From Apis mellifera (taxonomy: Eukaryota > Arthropoda > Insecta > Hymenoptera > Apidae): a stretch of 64,000 bases of DNA. The notes under the pieces were generated by a model. The model was not told the DNA's origin. It made no database searches and saw only the letters and a list, made by a program, of their open reading frames with translations. How positions within the stretch are numbered: the stretch's first letter is position 1; each line of letters begins with the position of its first letter. The stretch spans positions 10,131,931 to 10,195,930 of the forward strand of contig NC_037649.1 of assembly GCF_003254395.2 (NCBI RefSeq), in the 5' to 3' direction. The position numbers and the translations under genes are program-made. Shown here in pieces: positions 24,630 through 37,717 of this stretch.

Positions 24630-27266
24630 TAACGATATTTAATTATCCGCACGCACATGTGTGTGACCGGTTCAAGAATATTGCAACGATCGGCCATTGC
24701 TTCCACTCCTTCGTTGGATGACGCTGTCGAGTGGTCTCGATTGTGTGTTTTTAATAGAAGTAATTAAGAGAGGGATCCCGAGTATCGGAATATGTTCAAT
24801 CCTTCGAAAGAATTCAATTACACGAACGTTCGCTAATTATCGACCGGTCTTATATACCCAAAGGGTATCCGCTCCTTCTCTCCACTTCTCCGTTTCCGTT
24901 TAACAACGATACCGAGCTCCGTTACAGTCACGGCTGTTCCACCTCTCACGACGACCAATAACCGCTTCTCGGTTTACTCCGTTTCGACAGCTCCCGTCGT
25001 TGCTCCCGCAATTAGGGGAAAATGAAAAAATCCGCTAATATCGGATCGATCCATCAATTATTCCTCCTTATGCTCGTTTCGATTCATTCTGTCCTTCTCC
25101 ACAATTTCGCCACGTTCCACGAAGAAAAGACACTCGGATCGAGCGAATATAGAAAGAGTCGACTCGAATTTCGTCCTCTTCTCGATTAATTGTACAAAAA
25201 GAGCAGGGGGGCGTAAAAGGCGTATAAAGATAACGCGACACCAGGACGCGTTTCGTTTAATCCCTCCGCGATCGTCGTTAACCTCCTCCTCCTCCTCCTT
25301 GAGAATCGCTCTTAAAAATTCCCATCGGCGAGTTTATCGCGCGCGATCTCGTCGCGGCGAGGCGACAACGTAATCGGGAAACCGGCGGGTTTGCTACCGC
25401 CTCTCGAAATTGGCCGTTTCGCAATTAACGGATATATATCCACGTCGAACCAGATCCTTCCCTCTCCCCTCACCTCGCTCGTGTTTATTCGGGGAGAGAA
25501 AAGAAAAGAATCGGGGCGAAAAATTCCGGGCCACGCGTATCACGCCGGGTAATAAATCTTCGGAGGATGGAAATCGGGTTGGGTTTACGATTCCTCTCCT
25601 CCTTTGAAAAAAGAATCCTCCCCATTTATCTACTCGTTAACCCAACCCACCCACGCTTCCCAACGACGGGCCACGTTATGAATTCTATAAAATGTGTATC
25701 GAGGACGCCGTCAATTCCGGGCGAGGGAATTCAATTCGGCGATAAACGGAACACCGATATCCGCGCGGATGGTGCCTCTATGCAAATGAGGGGCTGCAAT
25801 TAAGAGGGGGGGACAAGGTGAGAGGAAAAGCAGCGGAATTTATCGACGGTCTCTTCAATTCAATTCCTTCTCCAATCTGCTCATCGTGGAAACTATTCGT
25901 AGTGTTTCGGATAAGATTCTAACAAAACATCGTGTGAAATCGTTCCATCTCCATCGATCGAGAAAAATGGTTCCGCGTTCGAAGCGATTAAAACGGATAT
26001 GAAAATGTACGATACGAAGCCATCCGTCTCTTTCTCGCGAAGAACACGAAACAACGAATCAAACGTTCTCCCAGGATGACCCTTTTATACGAGATATCCG
26101 TTCCATGCCGTATTCAATCGAAATAATCACGAATAAACACGGGGAATACGCGAGCACGCGCGCCCAACTCTTCGTTTATGAATAGATATCCGCGGATGGA
26201 GAGGTTGGAGGCAAGGCGCAATTACCGCGCGATTGTCTTTACACGCACGGCCTCGTCAAATCACCGTGTTATTATCGCGCCGGTAATTGCGAACCGTTCG
26301 CGGACAAGTCGCAGGACTCTCGCAGTGATTAAGACCTTGCTCTTCCTCCCCCTCCTACGTCCATTTTCTCTCCCCTCTCGATTCCTCGCGCTTGTATGAA
26401 GGAGCGTGCGTAATAACGCTTTAAACAATGGGACGTGTTTGCGGCTCGTTTTTACGGCTCGACTCGTGCGCGAGAGCGTTAAAATAGGTTAGGGAAGGAA
26501 ACGGGATCGCGTGCGCGAGCGTGGAGGGGCGGCCGGTATCTGTAACACAGATCGGATACAAATGGAAGCTGCGTTGCGGAGGCGAGAGCGGAGGAGGAGT
26601 TGGGGGAAAGGACGGAGCGCGGCGACACGCGGAGGCGGCGGGTTAAAGGTGGCCCCTCCATTTCGCGTGGCGCGAAGTCACGGCGTGACATCGCGATCGG
26701 TCGTCAACCGATGCTCGAGCACGGCTGCTCGATCCGAATGCCGAGTGCGCAAATATTGACGCACGGCGCTCGAGCAACGAGGAAAAATCGTTCGAGTGGA
26801 TTGAAAGATCGCGCGAAAACGAGCCTATCGATCCCCTTCCATCCTTCGAATTCCTCTTCGAAGCCGAGGGAAGGTAAGAAAACACGAGGCGATGAAAAAT
26901 CCTCGACGGATCTCGGAAAGGTACAAATTATATTTATTTCGATGGAATGCGGCGGAGAAGGGGCGAGGCTCGAATGCAAATACGGTGAAGGGGAAAAATC
27001 TTCTTTCCGCCTCGCGACGCCGAAGTAGACTATCGTTTCGTGACCGAGTGGCTGTTTACTCAGGAGGCGAGTTCGTGGTTAAACACTCGACCAATGGCGG
27101 GGCATTAACGCGCGCTTTGCCCGGCGACCGTTCAACGCCTCGCGACGTAAGGAGGAAGACGTAATCGCCCACCTCCCATAAATTTCAATCCCGCCGCTTA
27201 TCGACCGTGTCGACCCGCGATACAACAATACCCACCCGCAACAATCGCCCATCTTTTCCGATCACC

Positions 27267-27446
27267 ATGATGTCTCAATAAGCGACGTCTCTATTCCTAA
27301 GGAAGGAAACAGATTCCTTCGAATTTTTGCTCGAAACTTCGACGATTTAAAATTTCATGATGTCTCAATAAGCGACGTCTCTATTCCTAAGGAAGGAAAC
27401 AGATTTCTTCGAATTTTTGCTCGAAACTTCGACGATATTTAAGATT
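27267..27446. repeat. 90-bp tandem duplication
   Basis: Copy 1 starts at 27267 and copy 2 at 27357, both with atgatgtctcaataagcgac. The copies are almost identical up to the ends (cgacgatttaaaatttc versus cgacgatatttaagatttc). Two copies only. Confidence 0.93.
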
Positions 27447-30400
27447 TCGCGTTCTTTATACGTCCCGATAATAAACCCGAGTCCGTATAAGCGCAGGATT
27501 CTAAAAATAACCGAGGGGTGGCAGGGATTATTTGTAAAAAAAAAAAGAAAGAAAGAAAGAAATTAATTCATCGCCGAAGAGCGAAAACTCGATCGTAAAG
27601 AGATTTCGAGAAGGAGTTGGAAGTTTACAGTGTCGCGGTATAAGGGACGTTATATCCCGACGAACGACCGACTGTCGTACCTACTAAAAGAGCGGCTGTC
27701 GCGGCCGTTTTTTTTCCACCCGTAACGACTCGCCGCGATCCGGGCGAAACATTGTAATTCAAAGATTCTTTCTTCCACCGGGGGAGGAGGGGTGGAGGGG
27801 GAGAGGTGCAAATTTCGCGGCAGAAGGGAGGAGGGAGAAGAAGAAGGGGAAGGAGACGTGGAGGGGCGTGGAGGGGAGAGGAGGGACGGAAAATATAATA
27901 CGTGGTAGTCGGGCAATGGAACAGGTTTCCACACGCGTGTCATAAAAATATATCCACGTTGGGCTCCGGGATCGGTGACTAATGGCGGGGGATCCGGGGG
28001 TTGCTTTTATCCTTTTACGGCGAAAAGCCGGAGTAAAAAATCGTGTACCCGCCGGGGATTAAAGGTCCTTACGTGCCCTAATAGCCCGTAATTGAAAGGG
28101 GTCTACGTGGTAGGGAAGATTCTTACTCGACATCTTTATGCGGCGTAACGCGACGCGGCGAGGCGTCCTTTTCCCGAAATAACGTTTGTTCGAGCCGGGA
28201 ATCGGAGGAGAGGCAAGGGCGAGATATGTATATATATGTATATATGTAAATGAAGGAAATGGAAGTAACGACGGGGGCTCTCTCCCCCTCTCTCTCTCTC
28301 TCTTAAACTCTGTCGAAGCGGGCACCGATCGTTGCGTTTAATCTCCTGATTATAAGTTGCCGTTAATTTGACGAGCAGTAAATCAATTCGCTTCCCCGTG
28401 TTTGAAGCGGACGGAGGGAGGAAGAAGTAAAGAATGATTCAGCGAATAAATCTTCCCGCCACCGTGTACTCAAAGCCCGCCGTTCATTCTGATTTATGAA
28501 TCGATCGTTATCACTTTCGAGATTTACGCGGGAGAGAGAGAGAGAGACAAAGAAAGAGGGAGAGAGAGAGAGGGAGAGGGAGAGACAGATCGAAAGCTTC
28601 GAATTCGTCAACAAGTTGTTTCGACGACCGTGAAATGTCTCGCGTTCCCGAGAGTTGTGAGTCACTGGCCGTTCTTCATCACTGGCGTATCATTCATTCG
28701 ACCACTCGAGAGATACGCTCTCGAAAGGAGGCTCTGTCTCTGTGAAATTTGCCTCCGCTCGGTGTTAACACGCGAAGGGACCATTACTTCTCGAAACGCC
28801 AAGAAACGCGAAATTTCTTTCGGAGAAAACGATCCCGAGATATCATTAATGGATAATTCCATCCACCCGTTCCTCCTTCCTTTCCTCTCATTCATCTCTC
28901 GATCATCGGTTTCATACGCATCGTGATTCTCCTCCCGTTACGTTAGAAATATCAGAAGCGAAGGAGAATCGAGCGTTCTACGAACGAATTGTTCCGTATA
29001 AACGCGAGCGTCTTAATTAAAGCAAAATGAAACGGCATTCTTCTCGCGCCTTCCGACTCGAGCGAAGAAAGAAGGAAGACTCCGGTTGACCGAGTGGCAA
29101 AGGATAGCGGCAGCGAGAAACACGTTTTAGAAAACGTGCGGGCACGATCCGTAACCGGCGATCTGGTATTAATGGGTATATCTTTTACGATCTGTTAATT
29201 TCAGTAGGATCTTAAACCCCGGCCATCTCCCGCAGTATTAACATATTAAACAGAGGGATCGCCGTTGATCTCGCCGCTGATCCGCAATTCCGTTCGATCA
29301 GCCTTTATATATAAAATTCATTACCAGAAACGAACGCGCGAGCTAATAAGAGCGCATTCCCAATAATCAAATCGCCGTGTACGCGCCCTCCGTCTAAACG
29401 CATGCCTATACCTGTTCGCATCGTATCGTTTCCACGATAGTAGTGAGTCGTCGCTGCGAAAAACGGTGATTATCGGCCAACAGGAAGACGATTATTCTTT
29501 TTCGCGATTAATAAACTGGAAACTTAAATCGAGGCCGAGGGGAGGAGGAATGGTGGATCGAAGCAGGTGTATCGTTGGGGGAAGGGATCGGCCGGTCGGA
29601 AGCCGACAAAAGCGGTTACTATCGCTATTATTGCCTCCATTAGTCGTTAATATATGCAAAATATCCTTATTATGTCGGGGCGGCGAGAGAAGCGCGCGCT
29701 TCCAAGGCGCGCATACGCGATACGAATCTGAGCATCCGCGGCCGATTCCCTATCAACGGACCCGCGTCAACCCCGATCGAGTTAACGCTCGTCTCCTCTA
29801 ATTATTTCGTGCCCGCCGAGCTCGTCCCTTATCTCCACTCTATTCCCATTCTCGCCCCCGATAATTTAACGAGTTACCGCGATTCCGTTTCTCGACCGAC
29901 GCTCCGTTTAATCTCCTCCTCCTCTCCCTTCCTTCTTTCGAGCGGCTCCCTTCAATCGGGATTATCCGCCGCGAGGATTTCAATTAAGCCGCGACACTTT
30001 CCTTTCCTTTACGCGCCGCCGTAATAATTTGTCCTTATCTCGGAAACGCGGCCGCCTCGAAGGATTCGATAAGGGATGAGGACGGATAGATGGATGGACG
30101 GATAGGGAAGATGGATCGACGGAGTCGAAGGCGACGAGTTCACCGAGATCGAAGTTCGAGAGGCTGGATTCTTGTATAGATCGAGAGAAGAACGAAAGGG
30201 GGATGGGCACGCGCTAACCGCGTCTCCACCGCGTTACGCGCGTTTACGACTTAATTAATGGCGTGTGGAATACAGCCAGATAGCGGGAGTAATAAAACGA
30301 AATTAGGAACGAGTATATTATCGCTGCCCCACCACCGATTCCGACGATCGTTAACTTTACAACGCGACACAACAGTTACACGATTTATCGCGCAATATCG

Positions 30401-31435
30401 TATATATACACGTTTTTGTAAATATACGCGTCTGTAGATGTCGTAATCGGTGGGAAGGAATTTCGTGGGCTTGGACGTTATTATTTAGAATCCTTCCTAA
30501 ATCTTGTTATTGCGCGGGTGCAGTTTCCCGTGGACGCCAGTTTCGTGTTCGGGAATTCGGGAGCGTCCCGCGGCGTGATACAAATGCGCGAGGAGATAGG
30601 AGGACGGGAGCTGGTGAATAGAATTTGACTTTGAGGGGGATTCCACGCATCGTTCGGAAAAAATTACGACCTGGTGGTTGAGGGCGCGCGAGAAGGAATT
30701 ACGATCGGCTCACCTCGAAGCGCGGAAACGGACGCCGGGATATTTGTGACCGAGCCACTGTCCTCCTACGTGCCCTACCGTTCCAACCAACGTCTTCCTC
30801 GCGCCCGCCATTAACGCGCTCCACGCTTCGATGCGGTAGATCCAAACCTCGTTCCCTCTCTGTCTTTGTCTCTTAGGTTCGATCGTTTCCTCATCCGATC
30901 GTAAAAATATCCTCGTGATATATCGACGGTACATACGTCTTCCAACGTGATTCGTTTCATCGAATTCTTCTTAATAGATTCGTCTTGTTTCTCACGTAGG
31001 TCGAGAGAGGAAAATTTATGGGGAAGGAATGGAAGGAGGGAACGATTGAATTATTATCGAAATATTAATAAGAAGGAGAGGGAGATGTAATCGACTTTGT
31101 GTCAATTTGACGATCGTATCGAGAACGTACAAGCTTCTCTCGTTATCGGAATCTCTCAAGCTACTAGATTCTCTCGTAAAGCCGATTCCGTTTATCGATT
31201 CGCCGCCCGGTGGTCCCCGGTTTATGATCAATAGCGCGAGTAAACGCATCGGGAGTATAACTTTGCATTTATTATTATACGCGCGTCGCTCGGGAGGCTG
31301 CTGTAACTTTCTATATAAGGCGGTTCGTAAAAGCTGGCCAAGCTATACTCGTTTCAACGTTTAAGGTTTCGAAAGCCTATTGACATAACGGCGAATACGA
31401 ATCCCCTGTTCACCTTAAAAGGAACGCCGCGGCTT
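27447..31435. other. Intronic DNA, no gene seen
   Basis: CpG-rich sequence with purine tracts (27530-27562 and 27781-27900) and GA runs (about 28530-28590). A + strand block at about 29466-29801 is open for 111 codons, but it is compositionally the same as neighbouring non-coding DNA and has no splice sites. Confidence 0.4.
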
Positions 31436-31735
31436 GTTTCAAATTTTGTCTTCCAACTACTCCACCGACATCTCGCGGCAAAATTCACCAACCATTCTGC
31501 CAACTGTATCGTTCGAATCGCTAGTTTCTCCATCCTCTCTTCTTTCTTTCTTTTCTTCTCGAAATGGATTTTTCGAAATCCAAAGAAATCCTTCGTGAAA
31601 CGAAAGAGAGAGAAGATAATCCCTCGACTCGTTTCAAATTTTCTCTCGAAATCGATTCCAGCTACTTCACCGACATCTCGCGGCAAAATTGATCAACTAT
31701 TCTGCCGAGTATCGCTCGAATCGGTTTCCCACTCT
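31436..31735. repeat. Pair of diverged direct repeats with a conserved 21-bp core
   Basis: Copy 1 (about 31436-31540) and copy 2 (about 31631-31735) both contain gtttcaaatttt, a tact-ccaccgac / tact-tcaccgac segment, the shared core ccgacatctcgcggcaaaat (starting 31465 and 31670) and an attctgcc...tcg-ttcgaatcg tail. The flanks have drifted by substitutions and an insertion of about 10 bp, while the core is unchanged. Confidence 0.8.
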
Positions 31736-34700
31736 ATCTACCTTCCTTTCCTTTCGATTTTTGGGTCGAAATTGAAGAATTTTTCGCGCGATGCGTGGAA
31801 CGAAAGCGAGAAAGAAAAGGCAAAGGAGGGAGGGAGAAAAAAAAAGTGGAACGGGTAGCGAAGCTGGTATGCGGTCGACGGGCGGAGGAGGAGGGGGAGG
31901 GGGAGAAAAAGGCGAGCGGAGAACGAGAGCTGGCTATCTACCGACCGTACGCGCGGCTCGCCCTCGCAAATCACACCGGTGTATGCATTGAAATGCGAAA
32001 TGGTGCAGACCGCCCAGCTACCATAACTCCGATTAGTTAAGACGCGCTTCGGCAATGTAATGCATGTGCGGGCCCGACCGGCCAACACGTGTTACACCCT
32101 GTGTCGTCACATATTTACGAGGGCAACGCTACGTTTGCCGTGGTAATTCGAGACGCTTCCAATCCTCCTTTCTTTTTTTTTCTTTTTTCTCCTCCCCGGC
32201 CGTTTAATTAATCGCAGTTTCCATTTAATATACGACAAATATTTACATACATATCGTAAACCAGCCGTCGTAACAATTCTCTCATCTCTCCCGACGGTTC
32301 TCACGATTATCGTCGAACCTTTCTATTTTAATTGCAATAGTTACGAATAGTTTGATGGAATCTTTGACGATCCGTTAACGCGTCCCATTTGAGAAACATG
32401 GGTGGAAGAGATGCGGGGAAATGGTCGAAACGCGCGATTATCGCGCGGCAAACGGGGCCCCTCTGTTTCGGTGACAATGGGCAATTGGACGGACGGTTGG
32501 AACGAGCGGGAGTCGGAATGAAATTTCGAGACATTTTTCATGGCGTGTTATAACCACGCTCTCGTGCAGTCTCTCATCTTCTGCGGCTCGTACGCCTCCT
32601 ACCTTGCCGCTTTTAATGTTCCGTAATTGCTTTCCGTTTGCGGCCTGCGGCGAAATATATCATACGAGAGCTCAAAGTCCCAGTGGTTCGTCCGCTTCAC
32701 GAATCTTCACCGATGACCAGTCTTTAAATGATTTTTCATTCTTGCCCAAAAAGAAGAAGAAGGAGAAATTTAAATTCGAATTCCGAAATCTCGTACGCTT
32801 AATTTCGAGAACGAGTTATCGAGTTTCACCATTCTTCGATAACGCAACGTTTCTTAGCGAGAGGTGTCTTTATATCCCGTGGCAAAAATGTTTGTCCGCG
32901 AAACGTATCGAGGAGCACGTATCCTTTCCCTCTGTGTCATTATCTAAGGAAAAAAAAAAAAAGAAAAAACTCGTATCGTTTCTTCTCTCTCTCTCCCCCT
33001 CTCGCCAGATAACATAATTTCGCCAGAAGTTAGATCGTATTGACGGCAAAAATTTCGACAATCTGCCCCATAAATTTGCCCTCGCCTCACCCTTACCCTC
33101 GATCCTGTCATCCGTGGCTTGTAGCTACACGCGGGGGACACGCGGCTTTATCAAAATATTTCGTGGATTCCTCTCCGCCTTATCTCCGCCCGGGTTATCC
33201 AGGTTTCACGGGACAACGGGCGGGAAAGATAAACGGGGGGAGGGAGCGGGGTTTTTCCCGGTATAAAGATTCCACGTCGCCGTGTTTGGGAGGCGGTCGA
33301 AAATGTGGGTTGCCGCGGCGATACTTACGGCGCATCGTGCGCTCATAAGGACGCGTGGTCGTTGTCGAATTGTCTCCGCTCAGAGATAAAAAGTTGATAT
33401 GTGTACGTTCCGCTCGGACGAGGAGAGGGACAAGGAGAGGGGACCAGAGATAAAAGGGACCCGGGATGGACCCCCGTTCGCGCCCCTCCAGGCTCAAATT
33501 GCCTTTTTCACGAATTTATCACCCCGACACCCTTCCTTTCCCTTTCCTCCCTCGAAAACCTTGACTACTTGTTGCTACTCACCTAGGATAGGATAATTTC
33601 CTCCTATCTCTGTGATTTAGAAATCTTTGGAAATTATTGGAATTTCGAACTCGATGTATTCGTCAATATTGGGAATTTTCGCATCGTCTTTTCTCTTTTC
33701 ACTTTAGACGGTAAGAACGGATGCCTTCATTGGTTATATACGAGGAGAATCACGGATTTGCTTTTTATGCGAGGCGAGGTTTATGGGAGATTATTTGCTC
33801 GGCCGATCGATAAACTTATTCCGTAACTGGTTCTCCGTCAGATTGATCCGACATCGGGATCCTTGCTGACCTTGGGGAGGGTTCGTATCCTGGCCGAGCA
33901 ACTTGGAACCAAATTTGGCGACGCATTTGCACGCGAAGCGAGTGGAAAGATGAGGAGACGAGAAAAGAAGTATGAACGGTGAAGTGGTAAGAGCATAAGT
34001 ATCGTCCACGCCCAACCGAATTCGCAGCCTTTTCCTCTGCAATTCTTCCCTTCCATCTCTTTCAACCACACGGTCGACCATCACACGCGCGAGCCACGCT
34101 TCCTTCGTCCCCATCACCGATGTCCACCGATGTCACCGGTTGGCCGATCCCCCGCGAGATCGTCGTCGTGATCGCTGCGAAAACCGAGACGAGACGAGAC
34201 GAGAGAGAAACGATGAACGCCCCTCGACGTCGACGCGAACGCGAACGTCGGGGGGAAAAGAGAGAGGCGGTTTTCTCTGCGAGGCGAAAGACAAAAATCG
34301 GGGGAGGGGGAAGAGGAGAGGGAGGAATTTGCAGCTCGGACGGGCGCCTCCTTCCAGTTTGGCGTGGCCCTATTGAAAGGCGAAGGTAAATTTACAGCCC
34401 GGGTGGGAAGGGTGAAAATTTACTACTGGTCGTGGAATGGTCCACGTCTACGGGGGCCGCGAACCGAGCAACGGACGGTAAAACTTCGCCGAAAATCGAA
34501 TAATGACGGTCCACCGCGATGCGGCCGAGAAACAGCCCGGCCCGTATTAAGTGAATAAATAACCGTTCGCGGTGCCAAACCGAAACGCCGATAGAACCCC
34601 GCCACGCCGAGCATAAGGGAGGGGGGGAGGAAGGGAAGAAATTTATTTAAATTTTTACTACCCTATAAATAAGGGCTCCGGTATTGTACCGGATCGTTAC

Positions 34701-36130
34701 TGCTCGATCGGCGCCGGGGATCGACGTGGGATCTGTACACGCGCGGCAGCTGACCCGTCCTCCACGTCCGAGTATACGTACGAGCGATACGTACGAGGAT
34801 TATGACGTTCCGTTTAACAATCATGTGGGAATAGATTTTAGACCCACGCGTGGTATGCACGTGGAACACGTCTCACGGATAGATTTTCACCATCGTCCAC
34901 TTCATCGACGAACTAGAATGCGAAAGATCCTAAAAGATTTAATAAATAATCGCGATACCCGCAGGGAATTTCGATATTCGTTGCTTTTATACTTTGGCTA
35001 TCGATATAATAAACGTTACTGACTGTACCGATGATAGAGTCGGTAAGTTTTTTCATATAACGGCCGAAGATCGTTTCGAATATTGAGCAGAGTGAGAGAT
35101 TGGCTAAGATGTTTCGCGTAAAGGTCACGTTGTAAATTTATCGATTCGAAATCTCGCATATTTAACGACCTCTAATAAATCCCAAGACGCGAAACGGGTC
35201 GCATAATTCACGCGCGTCGCGCTGTTTGTCTTCGAGTTTAATTACTTTTTCTTATTTTTTTTTTATCGCGTCAGATTTTCATCGGATGGACCGTGTTTAA
35301 AATATTGCGCAAAGCACGCGTGAATCGATCGGTGGGATATTTCTACTACTTCTAGAATCACCGGTTAGATCGATATCGGGGGATACATCCGATACGGCGG
35401 GGCGTATATACAGCATCGATTACCTAATTGGGTAAAAGTTAAGCGCGAGTGGAGAGATCACGCGATGTCCCGGAGATCTTAACGATCGAGTCGCTAACGA
35501 GATAGGCCAGTTCTAGGTAGTGGCGCGTTAACGATGGGCCCCCACCGTCCGAAATATTTTATATCCGAGATACCTTCCCGTAGCGGATCCACCATTAATT
35601 TCCGAGGCACCGTCGTTTCGCGCCTAATAAATGTTCCCCTGAAAGAGTTTCGGGATCGTCAACGCGCAGTCGATTCGATAATTTACTATTTTAGCCGCCG
35701 TAAATAAGCGCATCGGGTTTATAGGAGACGATGCTCGACGGTCGAGGATGCTCGCGGTGCTGCGAAAGGATTATTGTAAAATAAGCAGAGGAATAAAAAT
35801 AAGAAGCGATTACATTATCGGCCCCTTTCGTCCAATTTTCATCGTCCTTCCCTCCTTTCGCCACTTCTTTTTCCCTCTTCCTCTTTCTTTCGTCTTCTCT
35901 ATCCTTTTTTTTATCCGTGGAAACAAAACGTCTAAGGCGGCGTAAAGGATGGTCGCACGATATCGTCTTCGTTAGAACGGTTGACGGCGAAAATGGTAAT
36001 AAAATGTACGCTGGATTTGTTCGTGGTTTTGCGGCAAATTTACGGGCAGATCGGTCGTAAAATATAAGGCTTACGGATTCGATATAAAGAGCGATAATTT
36101 TCGATTTAGATTCCGTTCGGTGAAATACGC
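31736..36130. other. Intronic DNA, no gene seen
   Basis: No supported exon. A donor-like GTAAGT at 35042 follows tagagtcg, but no upstream acceptor with an open frame fits it. Poly-A and purine tracts occur at about 31830-31845, 32168-32190 (pyrimidine) and 32946-32970. The base composition shifts toward AT from about 36.1 kb. Confidence 0.4.
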
Positions 36131-36676
36131 GAAACATTACGTGCTTTCGTTAATAATCGTCATAAGATCGTTTTTCCAATGTTAAATTTACGACGACGTA
36201 TTATCGATTGGTCTCGTTTGGAAACGGATACGTATCGAACAACAGATTGAATACGATTTTTGATAAATTTTAATAAAATGTAGATAAAATTTTATTTCTT
36301 ATAATCATAATTTTATGCATCGTTCTTCAAGTTTTTTTATACTTACCATCATTTTTTCTCGATGGTCGTTAAGTCTAATACATTTAATGAATCACGCTCA
36401 CAGATCTTCACTCCATTCCGTCAAATATTCGCGAACCGTTATTCGACGGCATATAACAGTATTACTGGTTGAAGTTTATTATCCTTTAATTATGTCGCCC
36501 ACAACGGCAACCGTAAATTTGAAGTTGCAGATCTGGTCGTAACCTGGATAAACGTTTTTAACAAGTAAATCTGACCATACTGGTTTCTGAAAACCGCTTA
36601 ATAAATGAATCACATTGCCGTTCATTTATTTCTCGTATAATCTTTACGAGCCTTGACGAGAGTTTATCTGAAATAG

Positions 36677-36883
36677 TTAAGGTATTATCGGTTGGGAAGC
36701 GACTCGTTGATTCGTTATTATGAAATGGAGAACTCGATTATCTTCGGATGTTGAATTTCTCGCAAGACACGATGCTCTTCGTGGAGACTTTCGTAAGTAT
36801 CCACTGTCCGTAACGTAGCGGTCTTCAGGCGGTAATGCAGTTGGCCTCTTTGCCACCAATGGGATAACGAGAATTTCACTCAA
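36677..36883 (-). pseudogene. Decayed Tc1/mariner-type transposase fragment
   Basis: A 68-residue - strand frame contains RPTALPPEDRYV followed by YLRKSPRRASCLAR. This resembles the linker and second helix-turn-helix of Tc1-like transposases, where a 'GRPR..T..EDRY(I/L)' motif precedes 'RR.RR.(S/T)A..LAR'. The frame then loses similarity and stops. No DDE catalytic region was recognised further along the strand, and no terminal inverted repeats were found, so this would be an inactive remnant of DNA-binding-domain sequence. A second fragment (near 36430-36480, - strand, reading ITVREYLTEW in another frame) may be related but is weaker. Similarity was judged by eye from family knowledge. Confidence 0.4.
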
Positions 36884-37230
36884 GTTTTTATTCTGTTTTT
36901 TATCCTTACGAAAAAGATCATCTTTTTAAAAAGATCTTTATAAAAAGATACATTTCACAAAGAAAATTTAAGAAAACAGATTTATAGAAAAACAATTAAC
37001 ACTTTTATTTTTATCTTCTAACCTCAACTTCATTGTTAAGTAACGAATTATAGATAATGATTGCCACTAAAAAAATTTAAGAAATTTAAGAAAAGATAAA
37101 ATAAAATAAATTAAATGATTATTCTCACATAATTTTATTCTCACTTATTCGATTTAATTTAACATTTTTTTAACAACAAACACGTATATATTATGCACGA
37201 TGACGCATTATCGATGAACATGCATCACTG

Positions 37231-37300
37231 GTCGATACTATCGATATTATCGATAGTTGCGCGTCACGTGACAGAGTCATATGCGATTTAATTTCGATAA
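37231..37300 (+). promoter_or_regulatory. Candidate housekeeping promoter: two DRE motifs and a CLEAR/E-box
   Basis: Two perfect TATCGATA octamers occupy 37239-37246 and 37248-37255. This is the binding site of DREF/BEAF-32-type factors found in many insect housekeeping promoters. Eight bases further on is the 10-bp palindrome GTCACGTGAC (37263-37272), which equals the CLEAR-type E-box bound by Mitf/TFEB, and also fits Myc/Max or USF. Transcription would start shortly downstream, giving an AT-rich leader. Orientation is inferred from the downstream ATG and donor. A divergent - strand transcript is equally possible from the motifs alone, since they are palindromic. Confidence 0.5.
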
Positions 37301-37672
37301 TCGAAACTTCAATAGTACTTCGGAACTTGTGACGCATGGCCGTTTGTCTTTTGTTCGAATCTTTTCAAATAAAAGAATATCGCGATTCAATTTGTTTTAT
37401 TCGTAGTTAAAGTGAGATATAACTTTAAGACGCGTAAATAAGTGACGATATTTAAATAAGATATCTTGTGCTTCGGTGAAATAACATCGAATTGTCGTTA
37501 AAATGTATCGCGTCATCATGTCCTGTACGAATTGTAATCGAATCGTTGTCTAGTGAAATTTCATCGCGAATAATACTTTTTTTGCTAATAATTTATCGAA
37601 AAATAATAGTGTATGTATATTTTCAAACGTGTTAAGTGTTTATTTGTGATTTAGCTGATGGATTAAGACACT

Positions 37673-37717
37673 ATGGATGGATTACGATATTCTGACGTTT
37701 CGAGAATTTTTTCGAGG
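37673..37717 (+). CDS. Candidate first coding exon of an unknown nested gene
   Basis: About 400 bp downstream of the DRE/E-box cluster, the ATG at 37673 opens MDGLRYSDVSRIFS and the frame reaches TCGAG|GTAAGG, a good donor, leaving a phase-2 intron. The leader contains one short uORF (ATG at 37504, 16 codons). I do not recognise the peptide. I could not find a convincing downstream exon: the nearest acceptor-like sites, at about 38190 and 39034, give frames that stop after roughly 16-18 codons. The promoter motifs are the best support for a gene. The exon itself is weak evidence, because it is only 15 codons long. Confidence 0.25.

Larger units (their letters stand above)
20729..27266. other. 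Intronic DNA, no gene seen
   Basis: No exon with supported splice sites was found. It contains CT and GA microsatellites (21076-21103 and about 21291-21319), a poly-A run (24379-24396), a 21-bp perfect inverted repeat (24609-24629) and a TATA-like sequence at about 22012-22019 (gtatataatgg). The TATA-like site lies 100 bp upstream of an 81-codon ATG frame that has no other support. Confidence 0.4.

Noticed and set aside
26600..27028. 142-codon + strand frame containing a gtaag donor at 26875
   Set aside because: There is no upstream acceptor or promoter, the composition is Arg/Ser-rich, and there is a parallel open frame on the opposite strand.
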